A DNA stretch of 64,000 nt from Methylobacterium mesophilicum SR1.6/6 (GTDB taxonomy: Bacteria > Pseudomonadota > Alphaproteobacteria > Rhizobiales > Beijerinckiaceae). The stretch is from positions 338,501-402,500 of the forward strand of contig NZ_CP043538.1 in assembly GCF_000364445.2 (NCBI RefSeq). Reading direction: 5' to 3'. Shown piece after piece: positions 34,464 through 43,835 of the stretch. The translations under genes and the position numbers were made by a program. The notes beneath the pieces are model-generated. The model was not told the origin of the DNA. It did not search any database and was given only the letters and a program-made list of their open reading frames with translations. How positions within the stretch are numbered: the stretch's first letter is position 1; every line of letters begins with the position of its first letter.

Positions 34464-35992
34464 TGGAGATCCTCCAGAACCTCGCCTTCGGCTTCGAGCA
34501 CGCCCTCACCCTCGAAAACCTGCTCTATTGCGCGCTGGGCTGCGTCATCGGCACGCTGGTCGGGCTGCTGCCGGGCCTGGGGCCGCTGGCCACGATCAGC
34601 CTGCTCCTGCCCCTCACCTACTCCATCCCGCCGGGCGGCGCGCTCATCATGCTGGCGGGCATCTATTACGGCGCGCAGTACGGCGACAGCGTCAGCGCCA
34701 TCACCATGCGGATCCCGCACGCGAGCAGCATCGTGGCCTGCATTGACGGGTACCAGATGACGCTGAAGGGCAAGACCGGCCTGGCGCTGTTCACCGCGGG
34801 CGTGTCGAGCTTCATCGGCGGCACCGTGGCGATCGTAGTGCTGGCCGGGCTCGCGCCGAGCCTGGGGGAGGTGGCGCTTCTGTTCGGACCCGCCGATTAC
34901 TGCGCGCTGATGCTGCTCGGCTTCGTCTGCGTCAGCGTCGTCAGCAGCGGCAGCCTCCTGCGCGGCCTGTCCATGTGCCTCATCGGCGTGCTGCTCGGCC
35001 AAGTCGGCACCGACCTGGAGACCGGGACGCCGCGCTTCACCTTCGACCTGCCCTTCCTGGTCGACGGGATCAGCCTCGTCAGCGTGGCGCTCGGCTGCTT
35101 CGGCATCGCCGAGATCACAAAGAATCTCGACAGCGGCTCGGAGCGCACGCCCTTCAATGGCCGGATCAACCTCATGCCGACCTGGCCGGAATTCAAGCGC
35201 ATCCTCCCGAGCGCGCTGCGCGGCAGCGCTGTCGGCTCCCTGCTCGGCATCCTGCCCGGCGGCGGCCCCACCATCGCGCAATTCGCCGCCTACGCCGTCG
35301 ACAAGAAGGTGAGCAAGTACCGCCACGAGATCGGCTCCGGGTCGATCGAGGGCGTGGCGGGTCAGGCGGCGGCCGATGAGGCGGCCGCCCGCACGAGCTT
35401 CATCCCGCTCATGAGCATCGGCATCCCGGAGAACGCCGTGATGGCGCTGATGATGGCGGCCTTCATCATCAAGGGCATCCAGCCCGGCCCCAACATGATC
35501 GCCAAGCACCCGGACCTGTTCTGGGGTCTTGTCGCCAGCATGTGGATCGGCAACTGCTTCCTGCTGATCATCAACGTGCCGCTGGTGCGGTTCTGGCTGT
35601 CGGTCTTCAAGATCCCCTACGCGGTGCTGTTCCCGTCGATCCTGTTCTTCTGCTGCATCGGCACGTTCAGCGTGAACAACAACCTGGACGACATCTATAT
35701 CACGGCGGCCTTCGGCTTCCTGGGCTACGTGATGATGCGCCTCGCCCTGGATCCGGCCCCGCTGATGCTCGGCTTCATCCTCGGCCCGATGCTCGAGGAG
35801 AACTTCCGCCGCGCCATGCTCCTGAGCCGCGGCAGCCTCACGGTGTTCATCACACGGCCGATCGCGGGGGGCCTGCTCGCGCTGATCGCCGCGATGGTGG
35901 TCTGGCAACTCATCCGCGTGCTGTCCCGGCGCAAAGCACGGACCGCGACCGCCCCGGAGGCGTCCGGATCGTTGACGGGCGGCCCGACCTGA
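34463..35992 (+). CDS. tctA: Tripartite tricarboxylate transporter large permease TctA
   Basis: A 509-residue inner-membrane protein with about 12 hydrophobic segments. The family signature near the N terminus is GTLVGLLPGLGPLATISLLLP, and the mirrored GSLLGILPGGGPTIAQFAAY lies in the second half. IPLMSIGIPENAVMALMM is also conserved. With TctB it moves a carboxylate using the ion gradient, after capture by a periplasmic binding protein. A candidate tctC lies convergent 31 bp downstream. Confidence 0.94.
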   Translation: MEILQNLAFGFEHALTLENLLYCALGCVIGTLVGLLPGLGPLATISLLLPLTYSIPPGGALIMLAGIYYGAQYGDSVSAITMRIPHASSIVACIDGYQMTLKGKTGLALFTAGVSSFIGGTVAIVVLAGLAPSLGEVALLFGPADYCALMLLGFVCVSVVSSGSLLRGLSMCLIGVLLGQVGTDLETGTPRFTFDLPFLVDGISLVSVALGCFGIAEITKNLDSGSERTPFNGRINLMPTWPEFKRILPSALRGSAVGSLLGILPGGGPTIAQFAAYAVDKKVSKYRHEIGSGSIEGVAGQAAADEAAARTSFIPLMSIGIPENAVMALMMAAFIIKGIQPGPNMIAKHPDLFWGLVASMWIGNCFLLIINVPLVRFWLSVFKIPYAVLFPSILFFCCIGTFSVNNNLDDIYITAAFGFLGYVMMRLALDPAPLMLGFILGPMLEENFRRAMLLSRGSLTVFITRPIAGGLLALIAAMVVWQLIRVLSRRKARTATAPEASGSLTGGPT

Positions 35993-36022
35993 GGTCTGGC
36001 GCGGACGCGCCCGTCCGGTTGG

Positions 36023-36913
36023 TCAGTCGACCGTCGCGCCCGAGAACGCCACGACCTTGCGCCACTTCTCCACCTCCTGGGCGATCAGCGCGCCGAACGC
36101 CTCGGGGGTGAGCTGCAGGGGGGCGCCGCCGAGATCCGCGAGCTTCTTGGCCATTGCCGGGTCGGCCAGAACCTCGTTCACCTCCCGGTTGAGGTGCGCG
36201 ATCAGCTCCGGCGGGGTCTTGCGGGGGGCGCCGATCCCGAACCACGCGCTCGCCTCGTAGCCCGGCACCGTCTCGGCGACCGACAGCACGTCGGCGTTGC
36301 CGGCCAGCAGGTCGGTGATCGCCGGTCCGGCGCCCCGGTAGGGCACGTGCACCATCGACACGCCCGTCATCGCCTTGAACAGCTCGCCCGACATGTGAAC
36401 CGACGTGCCGACCCCCGAGGAGGCCATGTTCACCTTGTCGGGGTTCGCCTTGCAGTAGGCAATGAACTCCGCCACCGACTTCACCGGCAGCTTCGGGCTG
36501 ATCTCCATGATGTTGGGTGAGCGCGTGATCGCCGCCACGGGGGCGATATCCCGCTGGAAGTTGAAATTCAGCTTCTTGTACAGGCTGTCATTGATGCCGT
36601 TGGCCGGGTTCGCCAGCAGGATCGTGTAGCCGTCCGGCTCGGCGCGGACGACGGCGTCGGTGCCGATGTTGTTGGCCGCCCCCGGCCGGTTCTCGACGAG
36701 GACCTGCTGGCCCAGGCGCCGGCCGAGGGGCTCGGCGATGAGGCGGGCCAGCACGTCGGTGGTCCCGCCCGGGGCGTAGCCGACGACGAAGCGGATCGGA
36801 CGCGTCGGGTAGGTCTGCGCCAGCGCGGGCCGGGCCAGCAGCGCCGCGCCGGCGCCGAGGCCCGCTCCGATGACCGAGCGGCGTGACCAGGAGGACGAGG
36901 GTGTGGGTGCCAT
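36023..36913 (-). CDS. tctC: Bug/TctC-family periplasmic binding protein
   Basis: 296 residues with a Tat-like signal (SRRSVIGAGLGAGAALLARPALA). The Bug family start of the mature protein is YPTRPIRFVVGYAPGGTTDV, followed by VENRPGAANNIGTD and VHVPYRGAGPAITDLLAGN. GGGAGAG precedes the ATG at 36913. It would bring a carboxylate to TctBA. It is on the opposite strand, tail to tail with tctA, which separates its regulation from the permease. Bug proteins are numerous and ligand diverse, so the ligand is open. Confidence 0.92.
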   Translation of the reverse strand: MAPTPSSSWSRRSVIGAGLGAGAALLARPALAQTYPTRPIRFVVGYAPGGTTDVLARLIAEPLGRRLGQQVLVENRPGAANNIGTDAVVRAEPDGYTILLANPANGINDSLYKKLNFNFQRDIAPVAAITRSPNIMEISPKLPVKSVAEFIAYCKANPDKVNMASSGVGTSVHMSGELFKAMTGVSMVHVPYRGAGPAITDLLAGNADVLSVAETVPGYEASAWFGIGAPRKTPPELIAHLNREVNEVLADPAMAKKLADLGGAPLQLTPEAFGALIAQEVEKWRKVVAFSGATVD

Positions 36914-37076
36914 GTGCGTTCTCTCCCGCGCGGCCCATCGTTGAACGGGGCCGGTCACCGCGCAGGTTAGGAGCGCTCTCGATCGACGTGCAATCGGGAA
37001 TGACCTTAAGTCCTTGATACACTGCGTCCGCTGACGCCGGACCGAAGGCCGCCGATTCATCCGCTGATCGGCAAGC

Positions 37077-38021
37077 TCAGCGCATCACCGCGACGCTCGT
37101 CAGCCAGAGCCGGCAGAGCCTCGGCCAGAGGGCGACCGGCGCCTCCGAGCGACCGATCCCGAAGCCGTGGCCGCCGACGGCGAAACGGTGGTACTCGACC
37201 GGCACCCGCGCGGCGCGGCATGCCTCGTCGAGCACGCGGCTGTGCTCGGGGCTGATGACGGCATCGTCGTCGGCCTGCACCAGGAACAGCGTGGGGCAGC
37301 CGGACCGGATGTGCGTGTGGAGCGACCAGTCCCGGCTCGCCTCCGGGCTCGGAGCCTCGCCGACCAGGGAATGCCGGGTGGTCGTGCGGTCGTAGGGCGG
37401 CTCCAGGCTCACCACCGGGTAGATCAGCGTCGCGAAGTCGGGCCGGGCCGACAGGTCGTCGGCCGCGTCGACGGGGTCGTACGCCCGGAACGCGGAGCGC
37501 GCCGCGATCATCCCGCCGAGATGGCCGCCGGCCGAGAAGCCGAGCACGCCGATGCGAGCCGGGTCGATCCGGAAGCGCCCGGCCTCGGCGCGGATCAGGC
37601 GCAGGGCCCGCTGCCCGTCCTGGAGCGGCGCGAGGGGGCCCGCCCCCCAGCCCTCGCGCGGCAGGCGATAGGTGAGCACGAAGGCCGTGATGCCCTGCGC
37701 GGCGAGCCAGAGCGCGGCCGGCAGGGCCTCCTTGACCATCCCGATCCGGGCGTAGCCGCCGCCGCCGGCCACGAGGACCGCCACGCCGGTGGGAGTCTCC
37801 GGGGCGTAGACCTCCAGCACGGGCGTGGCGACGTTCTTGACCGCACCGCTGTCGTCGCGGACCAGCGGGCCCTGCGGACCGCCGCCGCCCGGCGGCTCCC
37901 CCGGCCAGAGCGGGATCCGCTCCGGCGCCCCGACGGCATCCGCGCCCCGCGCCGACAGGAGCACCGAGGTCGTGGCCAGGGTGAGGAGAAGGGATCGGCG
38001 GTCGGGCAGAAGGTCGGGCAT
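37077..38021 (-). CDS. Exported alpha/beta hydrolase, acetyl-xylan-esterase-like
   Basis: 314 residues with an N-terminal signal (RRSLLLTLATTSVLLSARGADA). ERIPLWPGEPPG is typical of this esterase group. The oxyanion region AVLVAGGGGYARIG, the nucleophile elbow GVLGFSAGGHLGGM, the Asp region LVQADDDAVISPEHS and the catalytic His in VGGHGFGIG complete the set. It hydrolyses an ester in the periplasm. It is near the tct genes, but a link is unproven. Confidence 0.88.
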   Translation of the reverse strand: MPDLLPDRRSLLLTLATTSVLLSARGADAVGAPERIPLWPGEPPGGGGPQGPLVRDDSGAVKNVATPVLEVYAPETPTGVAVLVAGGGGYARIGMVKEALPAALWLAAQGITAFVLTYRLPREGWGAGPLAPLQDGQRALRLIRAEAGRFRIDPARIGVLGFSAGGHLGGMIAARSAFRAYDPVDAADDLSARPDFATLIYPVVSLEPPYDRTTTRHSLVGEAPSPEASRDWSLHTHIRSGCPTLFLVQADDDAVISPEHSRVLDEACRAARVPVEYHRFAVGGHGFGIGRSEAPVALWPRLCRLWLTSVAVMR

Positions 38022-38100
38022 TGCGGAGGCCCCTCGCGAAGGGCGCCTTCCCGTGCTGCCCGGTAGGCAAGACCGGGGCTCCGGATCGGTTCCCGACCGC

Positions 38101-38925
38101 TCAGGCCCGCACCGGCACCACGGAGCCGCGGTAGCGGGTCCGGATGAACGCCGCGACCTCGGCCGAGGTCAGGAGCGCGGCCAGCCGCAGGATTCGGGGA
38201 TCCTGCGCCAGCGCCTCGGTGGTGACGAGGACGTTCGCGTAGGGGTTGCCCTCCGCGCGCTCCAGCGCCAGGGCGTCCCGCGCGGGCTCCAGCCCGGCCT
38301 CCAGGGCGTAGTTGCCGTTGATCACCGCGAGCGCCACGTCGTCGAGGGAGCGCGGCAATTGCGGCGGCACGATCTCGACGAAGCGGAACCCCTTCGGGTT
38401 CTCGGCGACGTCGTCGACGCTCGCGAAGGCCCCCTCCCCGCCCGGCCGCAGGCGGATCAACCCGTTCTCCTGGAGCAGCGTCAGGCTCCGGCTCGCGTTG
38501 GTGACGTTGTTCGGGATGGCGACGAGGCCGCCCTTCGGCAGCTCGGCGAGGGCTCTGGCGCGCCGGCTGTAGAGCCCGAGGGGCTCGACATGCACCGTCG
38601 CCACGACCGCGAAGCGGGTCCCCAGCGCAGCCTCCTCGGCTCGCAGGAAGGGCACGTGCTGGAAGAAGTTGGCATCGGCGTCGCCGTCGCGCAGGAGCGC
38701 GTTCGGTCTCAGGTCGCCGCTGATCTCGATGACCTTGAGCGGGATGTCGGGCGCCAGCGTCTCGCTGACGAAGTGCAGGATCTCCGCGTGCGGGACCGAT
38801 GATGCCACGACGCGCAGAGCCTGTCCGGCCGCACCCGCGCGCCCACCGGCCGCGAGGATCAGGAGTTCGGCCAGGGATCCAGCCAAGAATCCGGCCAGGA
38901 CGACGCGACGGGACGGAGCGGTCAT
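38101..38925 (-). CDS. MetQ/NlpA-family substrate-binding protein
   Basis: 274 residues from the ATG at 38925; a TTG 23 codons upstream is possible. The N terminus is Tat-like (SRRVVLAGFLAGS) and has no lipobox Cys, unlike typical MetQ. The NlpA fold is clear: ASSVPHAEILHFVSETLA, DANFFQHVPFL, VHVEPLGLYSRR, VAIPNNVTNASRSL and the late VINGNYALEAGL. It would bind methionine or a related compound in the periplasm. No metN or metI is in the window, so the transporter parts must be elsewhere. Confidence 0.88.
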   Translation of the reverse strand: MTAPSRRVVLAGFLAGSLAELLILAAGGRAGAAGQALRVVASSVPHAEILHFVSETLAPDIPLKVIEISGDLRPNALLRDGDADANFFQHVPFLRAEEAALGTRFAVVATVHVEPLGLYSRRARALAELPKGGLVAIPNNVTNASRSLTLLQENGLIRLRPGGEGAFASVDDVAENPKGFRFVEIVPPQLPRSLDDVALAVINGNYALEAGLEPARDALALERAEGNPYANVLVTTEALAQDPRILRLAALLTSAEVAAFIRTRYRGSVVPVRA

Positions 38926-39178
38926 GGGCGTGTTCGATGGCCTGTTGGCGGAGGACACGCGACGGGTCTTACTGACCGACCGGATGCCGTTCAAGGAAAC
39001 GAAGTGTTCGATTTTCCTGGGGATGAAGATCGGTGTTCTGCCCGTGATCCAAAGTGAACACGAGTTCTACTGACGCTCATCTTTCCCAGGCGAATCATCG
39101 TCTCGTCAGAGGCCGGGCGGCCGGCGGGCGCCTCGCAAACCGGCGCCGCCGTGTCATGATGGCGCCGGAGGATCCGAC

Positions 39179-39703
39179 ATGCACGACAGCGATGATGATC
39201 ACACCCATACCCACGAACCCCCGCCCGGCGACGCGCCCGGCGCAGCGGAGCGCTGGAAACACGACGGCGTGCGGGTGATCCCGGGCGACCGGCTCGATGC
39301 CAACACCGCGCAGACGCCCGGCATGTTCCGGCAGGCGGCGATCAACGCCGCGCGCGTCGGCGCCCAGAAGATCTGGGCCGGCACGGTGGCGATCCAGCCC
39401 GATGCCAAGACCGGCGTGCACCATCACGGTGACCTGGAGAGCGTGATCTACGTGGTCTCGGGCCGCGCCCGGATGCGCTGGGGCGAGCGGCTGGAATACG
39501 TCGCGGAGGCCGGCCCCGGCGACTTCATCTTCGTGCCGCCCTACGTGCCCCACCAGGAGATCAACGCCTCGACCGACGAGCCCCTGCACTGCGTGCTGGT
39601 GCGCTCCGACAACGAGGCGGTGGTGGTCAACCTGCCCGACGTCGCGGCCGCCGAGGCTCCCGAGACGGTCTACTGGGTCGATCCGATCCACAAGCACCCG
39701 TGA
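39179..39703 (+). CDS. Cupin-domain protein
   Basis: 174 residues. A His/Asp-rich N terminus (HDSDDDHTHTHE) may bind metal. The cupin core has TGVHHHGDLESVIYVVSGRARM (metal His, His and Glu) and ADDF-like GDFIFVPPYVPHQEINAS with the second motif His. GGAGGAT precedes the ATG. The start of the cupin and its C terminus (ETVYWVDPIHKHP) are also His-rich. Substrate unknown. The upstream 250-bp gap contains no gene. Confidence 0.85.
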   Translation: MHDSDDDHTHTHEPPPGDAPGAAERWKHDGVRVIPGDRLDANTAQTPGMFRQAAINAARVGAQKIWAGTVAIQPDAKTGVHHHGDLESVIYVVSGRARMRWGERLEYVAEAGPGDFIFVPPYVPHQEINASTDEPLHCVLVRSDNEAVVVNLPDVAAAEAPETVYWVDPIHKHP

Positions 39704-39713
39704 GGGAGCCCGC

Positions 39714-40847
39714 TCACGCGAACCGCGGCACCAACCGGCCGAGGAGAGCCCGGCCCGGGAACCGGCGCGGCGGCATCGGCAGCGTCGGCGCGGGTTCCTC
39801 CCCCGGGATCTGTCCCTCGGCGAAGCGCGCGCCCACCGACCAGAAGCCGTCCCGGCGCGTGCCGATCATGCCGAGCCCGACGGGCTCCTGCGCCGCCTCG
39901 GCCCGCAGCCGCCCCGCGGCCCAGACCCGCTGCCAGCAGCCGCGCCGCGACAGGTCGGCGTCCTGCCAACCGAGCCGCGCGTAGCCCGCCGCCGCGAAGA
40001 TGCGCGTCCCGGAAAAATCCTCCGGGATCCAGACCCAGCTCGAGAAGACGTGGACCGCGTCGCGGCGGAAGCCCGCCGGGTCGACCGCCCGGGTATAGGC
40101 GCTCAGCGCCGTCTCGCGGTGCCGGCCGACATGGTGGCGCAGACCGCCCCGCAGCGGCAGCGCCTCCGGGAAGGTGGCGGCGTCGAGACGGGTCGGCACC
40201 GCGCCGCGGTCCAGCGCGTAGGCGCTGTCCACGAGGTGCATCCAGGGCTCTAGATCGACCTCCCAGGCCTGCTCCACCGGAGCGAACCGGCGCACCGTCC
40301 CGGCGATCAGGTGGTCGCCGACGCGCCGGACCGGTTCAGGATGCCAGCCCGGCCCCGCTTCCGTCACGCGCAGCAGCGTCGAGGGGCCGTGCGCCCGGAC
40401 CGCCGCGGCGAGCCGCGCGAAGTCGGTCTCGGAGGTCTCGGGGCCGGTCTTGCGCACCAGGATCTTCGCGCCGTCAGTGAGATCGTCCAGGAACTTGCGC
40501 TTGAGATAGGCGAGCCGGCCGTATTCCCGCTCCAGCAACGCCTCCGGCTCGATCGAGCCGTCCGGGTGCCCGGTATTGGCCCAGATGTTGTAGGCGAGGC
40601 TGTGACAGTAATAGGTGCCGCCCGCGCTGACGGAGAGGCGCAGGTCGCCCGGTACGCCGAAATCCGAGAAGCCGCAGCGCAGCCCGCGGATCAGGTCCTC
40701 CAGGGGCGTGTAGGAGAAGCGCAACAGGCCGGAGGGCTCGACTCCGCCGTAGCGCTGCACGAACCCGAACTCGCAATTGTCGCCCAGGCTCCGAAAGGCG
40801 TGGAGCCGCTCGGCGAGGATCGTCGCCGCATCCCTGGTCTCAGTCAC
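39714..40847 (-). CDS. DUF1796-like putative cysteine-peptidase-fold protein
   Basis: 377 residues from a GTG start. The opening block SLGDNCEFGFVQRYGG, with LRFSYTPLEDLIRGL, is the signature of DUF1796-type proteins, which were proposed to have a papain-like fold with that Cys. YYCHSLAYNIWAN and GAKILVRKTG are further conserved-looking parts. The C-terminal third (FAAAGYARLGWQD onward) is variable. It is often found with surface-glycan functions, but no such genes flank it here. Function unknown. Confidence 0.75.
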   Translation of the reverse strand: MTETRDAATILAERLHAFRSLGDNCEFGFVQRYGGVEPSGLLRFSYTPLEDLIRGLRCGFSDFGVPGDLRLSVSAGGTYYCHSLAYNIWANTGHPDGSIEPEALLEREYGRLAYLKRKFLDDLTDGAKILVRKTGPETSETDFARLAAAVRAHGPSTLLRVTEAGPGWHPEPVRRVGDHLIAGTVRRFAPVEQAWEVDLEPWMHLVDSAYALDRGAVPTRLDAATFPEALPLRGGLRHHVGRHRETALSAYTRAVDPAGFRRDAVHVFSSWVWIPEDFSGTRIFAAAGYARLGWQDADLSRRGCWQRVWAAGRLRAEAAQEPVGLGMIGTRRDGFWSVGARFAEGQIPGEEPAPTLPMPPRRFPGRALLGRLVPRFA

Positions 40848-40944
40848 TGCATCCGCTCTGTCTCGTCGAGCCCGTCGCGCAGATCGCGATGGCGCGGGAC
40901 ATTTTGTCCAGTCCTGGCTTCGATGAGCGGCGCGTCCCGCGCGC

Positions 40945-42201
40945 TCACTCGGTCAACGGTACGTCCAGTCGGAAGCAGGCGCCCTGTCCTCGGGCCGGTG
41001 TCGTGAGGCTGCCTCCGAGCTGGCGCGTCAGGCTGCCGACCACCCGCATGCCGAGGCTCTTCGAGGCGCGCCCGATCTCGAAGTCCGCCGGCAGCCCGAC
41101 GCCGTCGTCGGACACCTCGACCACGAGCCCGCCGGGCTGGTGCTCGGCCTTGACGCGGATCTCGCCGCCCTGCGGGTGGGTCTCGGGCGGATAGGCGTAT
41201 TTAAGCGCGTTGGTGACGAGTTCGTTGACCAGGAGTCCGATCGGGATCGCCCGGTCGGCCGAGATCCGATGCGGCGCGGCCGTGCAGGCGAGCCGTCGAT
41301 CCGGGGCGCCGCTGGCGAGGTTGGCCACCAGCTTCTCCAGGAACGGCGCGAGATCGAGTTCGCCCGGCACCCCCTCCCCATCATCGGCCGATTTGTCTCC
41401 GGTCCCGTCACCCTGCCGCCAGAGCTGGTCGTGGACGCCCGCGATCGCCTCGACCCGGCTGCGCGCATCCGTCAGGGCCGTCTGCACGGCGGGCTCGTCG
41501 GCGGCGCGCGCCTGGAGGGCCAGCAGGCTCGCCACGATGGCGAGGCTGTTCTTGACCCGGTGGCTCATCTCGCGGGCAAGCAGGTCCTGTCGGGCCAGCG
41601 CCGCGCGCAGCAGGCTCTCGGTGCGCTGGCGCTCGATGGCGCCGCCCAACAGGTTGGCGAAGCCCTGCATGAAGGCGATGTCGGCCTCCGCGAACATGCC
41701 TTCGCGGGTGTCGTCCACCTCCAGCACCCCGAACGCACCGTCCCGGTTCTCGATCAGCACGTTGATCGCCCGGCGGATGCCGTGGTCGGCCATGAGCTGC
41801 GGCGTGCGGAACCGGGTCTCCTCGGCGAGGTGGTTCGAGATCACCGGCCGGCCGGTCTTGAGGGCGAAGCCCGCCGGGGAGGCGAGGTCGGCCCCGATCC
41901 AAGCCCTGCCGATCACGTCCGGTCCCCAGCCGACGCCGGCCCGCACCAGCAGCGTGTCGGCGCCGGGACGGTATTCCAGCGCCTTGCAGAATTCGGCGCC
42001 CATGCCCTGCGCGCACAGTTCCGCGGCCCGCTGCAGCAGGTGGTCGACATCGGTGCCGCGCAGGGCCTCGACGCCGAATTCCGACAGGATCGCCTGCTGA
42101 CGCAGGCGATAGTCGAGGTCGGGGGGCATGGGCCCGCGGGCCGGCTCCGGGCTGGGTTCCACTTCGGTCTGGTCGGTCTGTGCTGTCATGGAGGCGGTCA
42201 T
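40945..42201 (-). CDS. Soluble GAF-HisKA_2 sensor histidine kinase
   Basis: About 418 residues with no membrane segment. A GAF domain (about residues 40-195, with GRAWIGADLASPAGFALKTG and INVLIENRDGAFGVLEVDD) precedes the HisKA_2 phosphoacceptor AREMSHRVKNSLAIVASLLA. A HATPase follows with N box LVNELVTNALKYAYP, VSDDGVGLP and SLGMRVVGSLTRQLGG. The start could be the ATG at 42201 or at 42189; neither has a clear ribosome site. Kinases of this class act as blue-light or stress sensors in alphaproteobacteria, but the ligand here is unknown. No response regulator is adjacent. Confidence 0.9.
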   Translation of the reverse strand: MTASMTAQTDQTEVEPSPEPARGPMPPDLDYRLRQQAILSEFGVEALRGTDVDHLLQRAAELCAQGMGAEFCKALEYRPGADTLLVRAGVGWGPDVIGRAWIGADLASPAGFALKTGRPVISNHLAEETRFRTPQLMADHGIRRAINVLIENRDGAFGVLEVDDTREGMFAEADIAFMQGFANLLGGAIERQRTESLLRAALARQDLLAREMSHRVKNSLAIVASLLALQARAADEPAVQTALTDARSRVEAIAGVHDQLWRQGDGTGDKSADDGEGVPGELDLAPFLEKLVANLASGAPDRRLACTAAPHRISADRAIPIGLLVNELVTNALKYAYPPETHPQGGEIRVKAEHQPGGLVVEVSDDGVGLPADFEIGRASKSLGMRVVGSLTRQLGGSLTTPARGQGACFRLDVPLTE

Positions 42202-42363
42202 GGAGATGGCGAGACTAGCAGGAAGGCGGGCCCGGCGCGACGCGGCGCCGGCGGGCGGGTCGCACCCGTCGTCGCACCCGGACGGGTTTTCGGGAGCCGT
42301 GGCTCCCCGCGCGGCGTTCGTCACACGAACCCGCCACGAACCCTGCACGCGAGGACTGCACCG

Positions 42364-42627
42364 ATGGCCGACGCCGTGAACGGACTCTCCGACAAGGCTC
42401 TCTCGATCTTCGCCTTCGCGGCCTATCACCGTCTCGTCAGCGGCGAGCGGGTCACCTCGGTGATCCGCAGGGACGGTGCCGGCCACGAGGCCGATCCGGA
42501 GGGTGTGAAGGAGCTGGAGGCGCGCGGCCTCGTCACCGCCGGCGAGACCGGCATCGATCTGGGCGAGACTGCGCAGGCCACGGTGGAGGCGATGGTCGCG
42601 GCGCTGCGCCGCGAAGTCGGGCGCTGA
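42364..42627 (+). CDS. Small hypothetical protein, possible winged-helix fold
   Basis: 87 residues, acidic, with GAGG upstream of the ATG. LSIFAFAAYHRLVSGERVTSV, GVKELEARGLV and TVEAMVAALRRE suggest a small helix-turn-helix-like domain. No family is recognised. It is divergent from the GAF kinase and could be controlled with it. The gap 42628-42999 has no gene that I can support. Confidence 0.6.
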   Translation: MADAVNGLSDKALSIFAFAAYHRLVSGERVTSVIRRDGAGHEADPEGVKELEARGLVTAGETGIDLGETAQATVEAMVAALRREVGR

Positions 42628-42999
42628 AGCCTCCCCTATCGTCCGGGAGCGCGAAGCGTTCCGGCACGTCGCGAGGCGGGGAGGATGTCGCCCCCACCCT
42701 CGAGCCATCGTCGCGCAGCCGGGAATGAGGCGACTTGGTCGCGGAACGGGACGCTGCGCATGGTCGTGTCGCCGATCTGGTCCGGGGCGGCCCGGCGTTC
42801 CCCGGCATCGCCGCGGGTCCCCGGCACTGGCAGGGGCTCGCCACGATCCCGCGGGCAGTTTCCGAGCGCGCGCATCACCTCGATTTGGAATGGACGTGGA
42901 AAGACTCGGAGATGCGCGGCTGCGGCATTCCGGCCGTGGAAACCCGGGAACGCGCCCTCCCTGGGCCGCTTGTCACCGCACCACAGACGGAGGGTTGTG

Positions 43000-43224
43000 A
43001 TGACCGCCAAGGTGAAGACCGGAGACGATGTCACCTACACGTGGGGCAAGGGCACGGTCTCGGGGGAGGTGACCAAGGTCCATACCCAGGACGTCAAGAA
43101 GACGATCAAGGGGAACACGGTCAAGCGCGCGGCTTCGAAGAGCGAGCCCGCCGTCGAGATCAAGACCGCCAAGGGCAAGACCGTCCTCAAGTCGGCCGCG
43201 GAGGTCACGGTCAAGTCCGCATAA
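43000..43224 (+). CDS. DUF2945 (HVA1/TUDOR-like) small protein
   Basis: 74 residues. KTGDDVTYTWGKGTVSGEVT and the Lys-rich remainder (KAKGKTVLKSAAEVTVKS-type) match the DUF2945 'hypervirulence-associated TUDOR' family, a small beta-barrel of unknown role that is common in plant-associated bacteria. GGAGGG precedes the ATG at 43000. Confidence 0.8.
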   Translation: MTAKVKTGDDVTYTWGKGTVSGEVTKVHTQDVKKTIKGNTVKRAASKSEPAVEIKTAKGKTVLKSAAEVTVKSA

Positions 43225-43340
43225 GGGCGCAACCTGCACATGCCGTGATGTTGCGCACATCGCCTTGTGTTTTGGTCTCGCCGAGGTCGGGGCTCCGGCT
43301 ATCTGTAACGGTTCCAGCCTTAGAAAGCCGGGACCCCCGC

Positions 43341-43835
43341 ATGACCATTCCCCTCAGGCTTACCCTGAACGGGCAGAAGCGCGAGATCGCCCTCGACGAT
43401 CCGCGCGTCACCCTCCTCGACCTCCTGCGCGAGCGCCTCGGCCTGACGGGCGCCAAGAAGGGCTGCGACCGCGGCCAGTGCGGCGCCTGCACGGTGCTGG
43501 TGGACGGGCGGCGCATCAACAGCTGCCTCACGCTCGCCGCGAGCCTCGACGGCGCCGAGGTGCTGACCATCGAGGGCCTGGCCGAGGGCGACCGGCTGCA
43601 CCCGGTCCAGGCGGCCTTCATCGCCCATGACGGCTTCCAGTGCGGCTTCTGCACCCCCGGGCAGATCATGAGCGCGGTCGGCCTGATCCGCGAGGGCCAT
43701 GCCGGAACCGATCCCGAGCGCATCCGCGAGGGCATGAGCGGCAATCTCTGCCGTTGCGGCGCCTACGCGGGCATCCTGGACGCGGTTCAGGACGCGGCCG
43801 CCCGGACGACGGAGCAGCGGGAGGACGCGGCGTGA
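43341..43835 (+). CDS. paoA: Aldehyde oxidoreductase iron-sulfur subunit PaoA
   Basis: 164 residues with two [2Fe-2S] clusters. The plant-ferredoxin-type cluster is GCDRGQCGACTVLVDG and the second is CGFCTPGQI with GNLCRCGAY. It passes electrons from the molybdenum site (PaoC) to FAD in PaoB. E. coli PaoA is exported by Tat, but no signal is seen here, so this enzyme is likely cytoplasmic. Its stop overlaps the GTG start of paoB (GTGA), so the two are coupled. Confidence 0.93.
   Translation: MTIPLRLTLNGQKREIALDDPRVTLLDLLRERLGLTGAKKGCDRGQCGACTVLVDGRRINSCLTLAASLDGAEVLTIEGLAEGDRLHPVQAAFIAHDGFQCGFCTPGQIMSAVGLIREGHAGTDPERIREGMSGNLCRCGAYAGILDAVQDAAARTTEQREDAA

Noticed and set aside
38926..39178. 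SAM riboswitch before the MetQ-like gene
   Set aside because: None of the SAM-I or SAM-II core motifs is visible in the upstream region.
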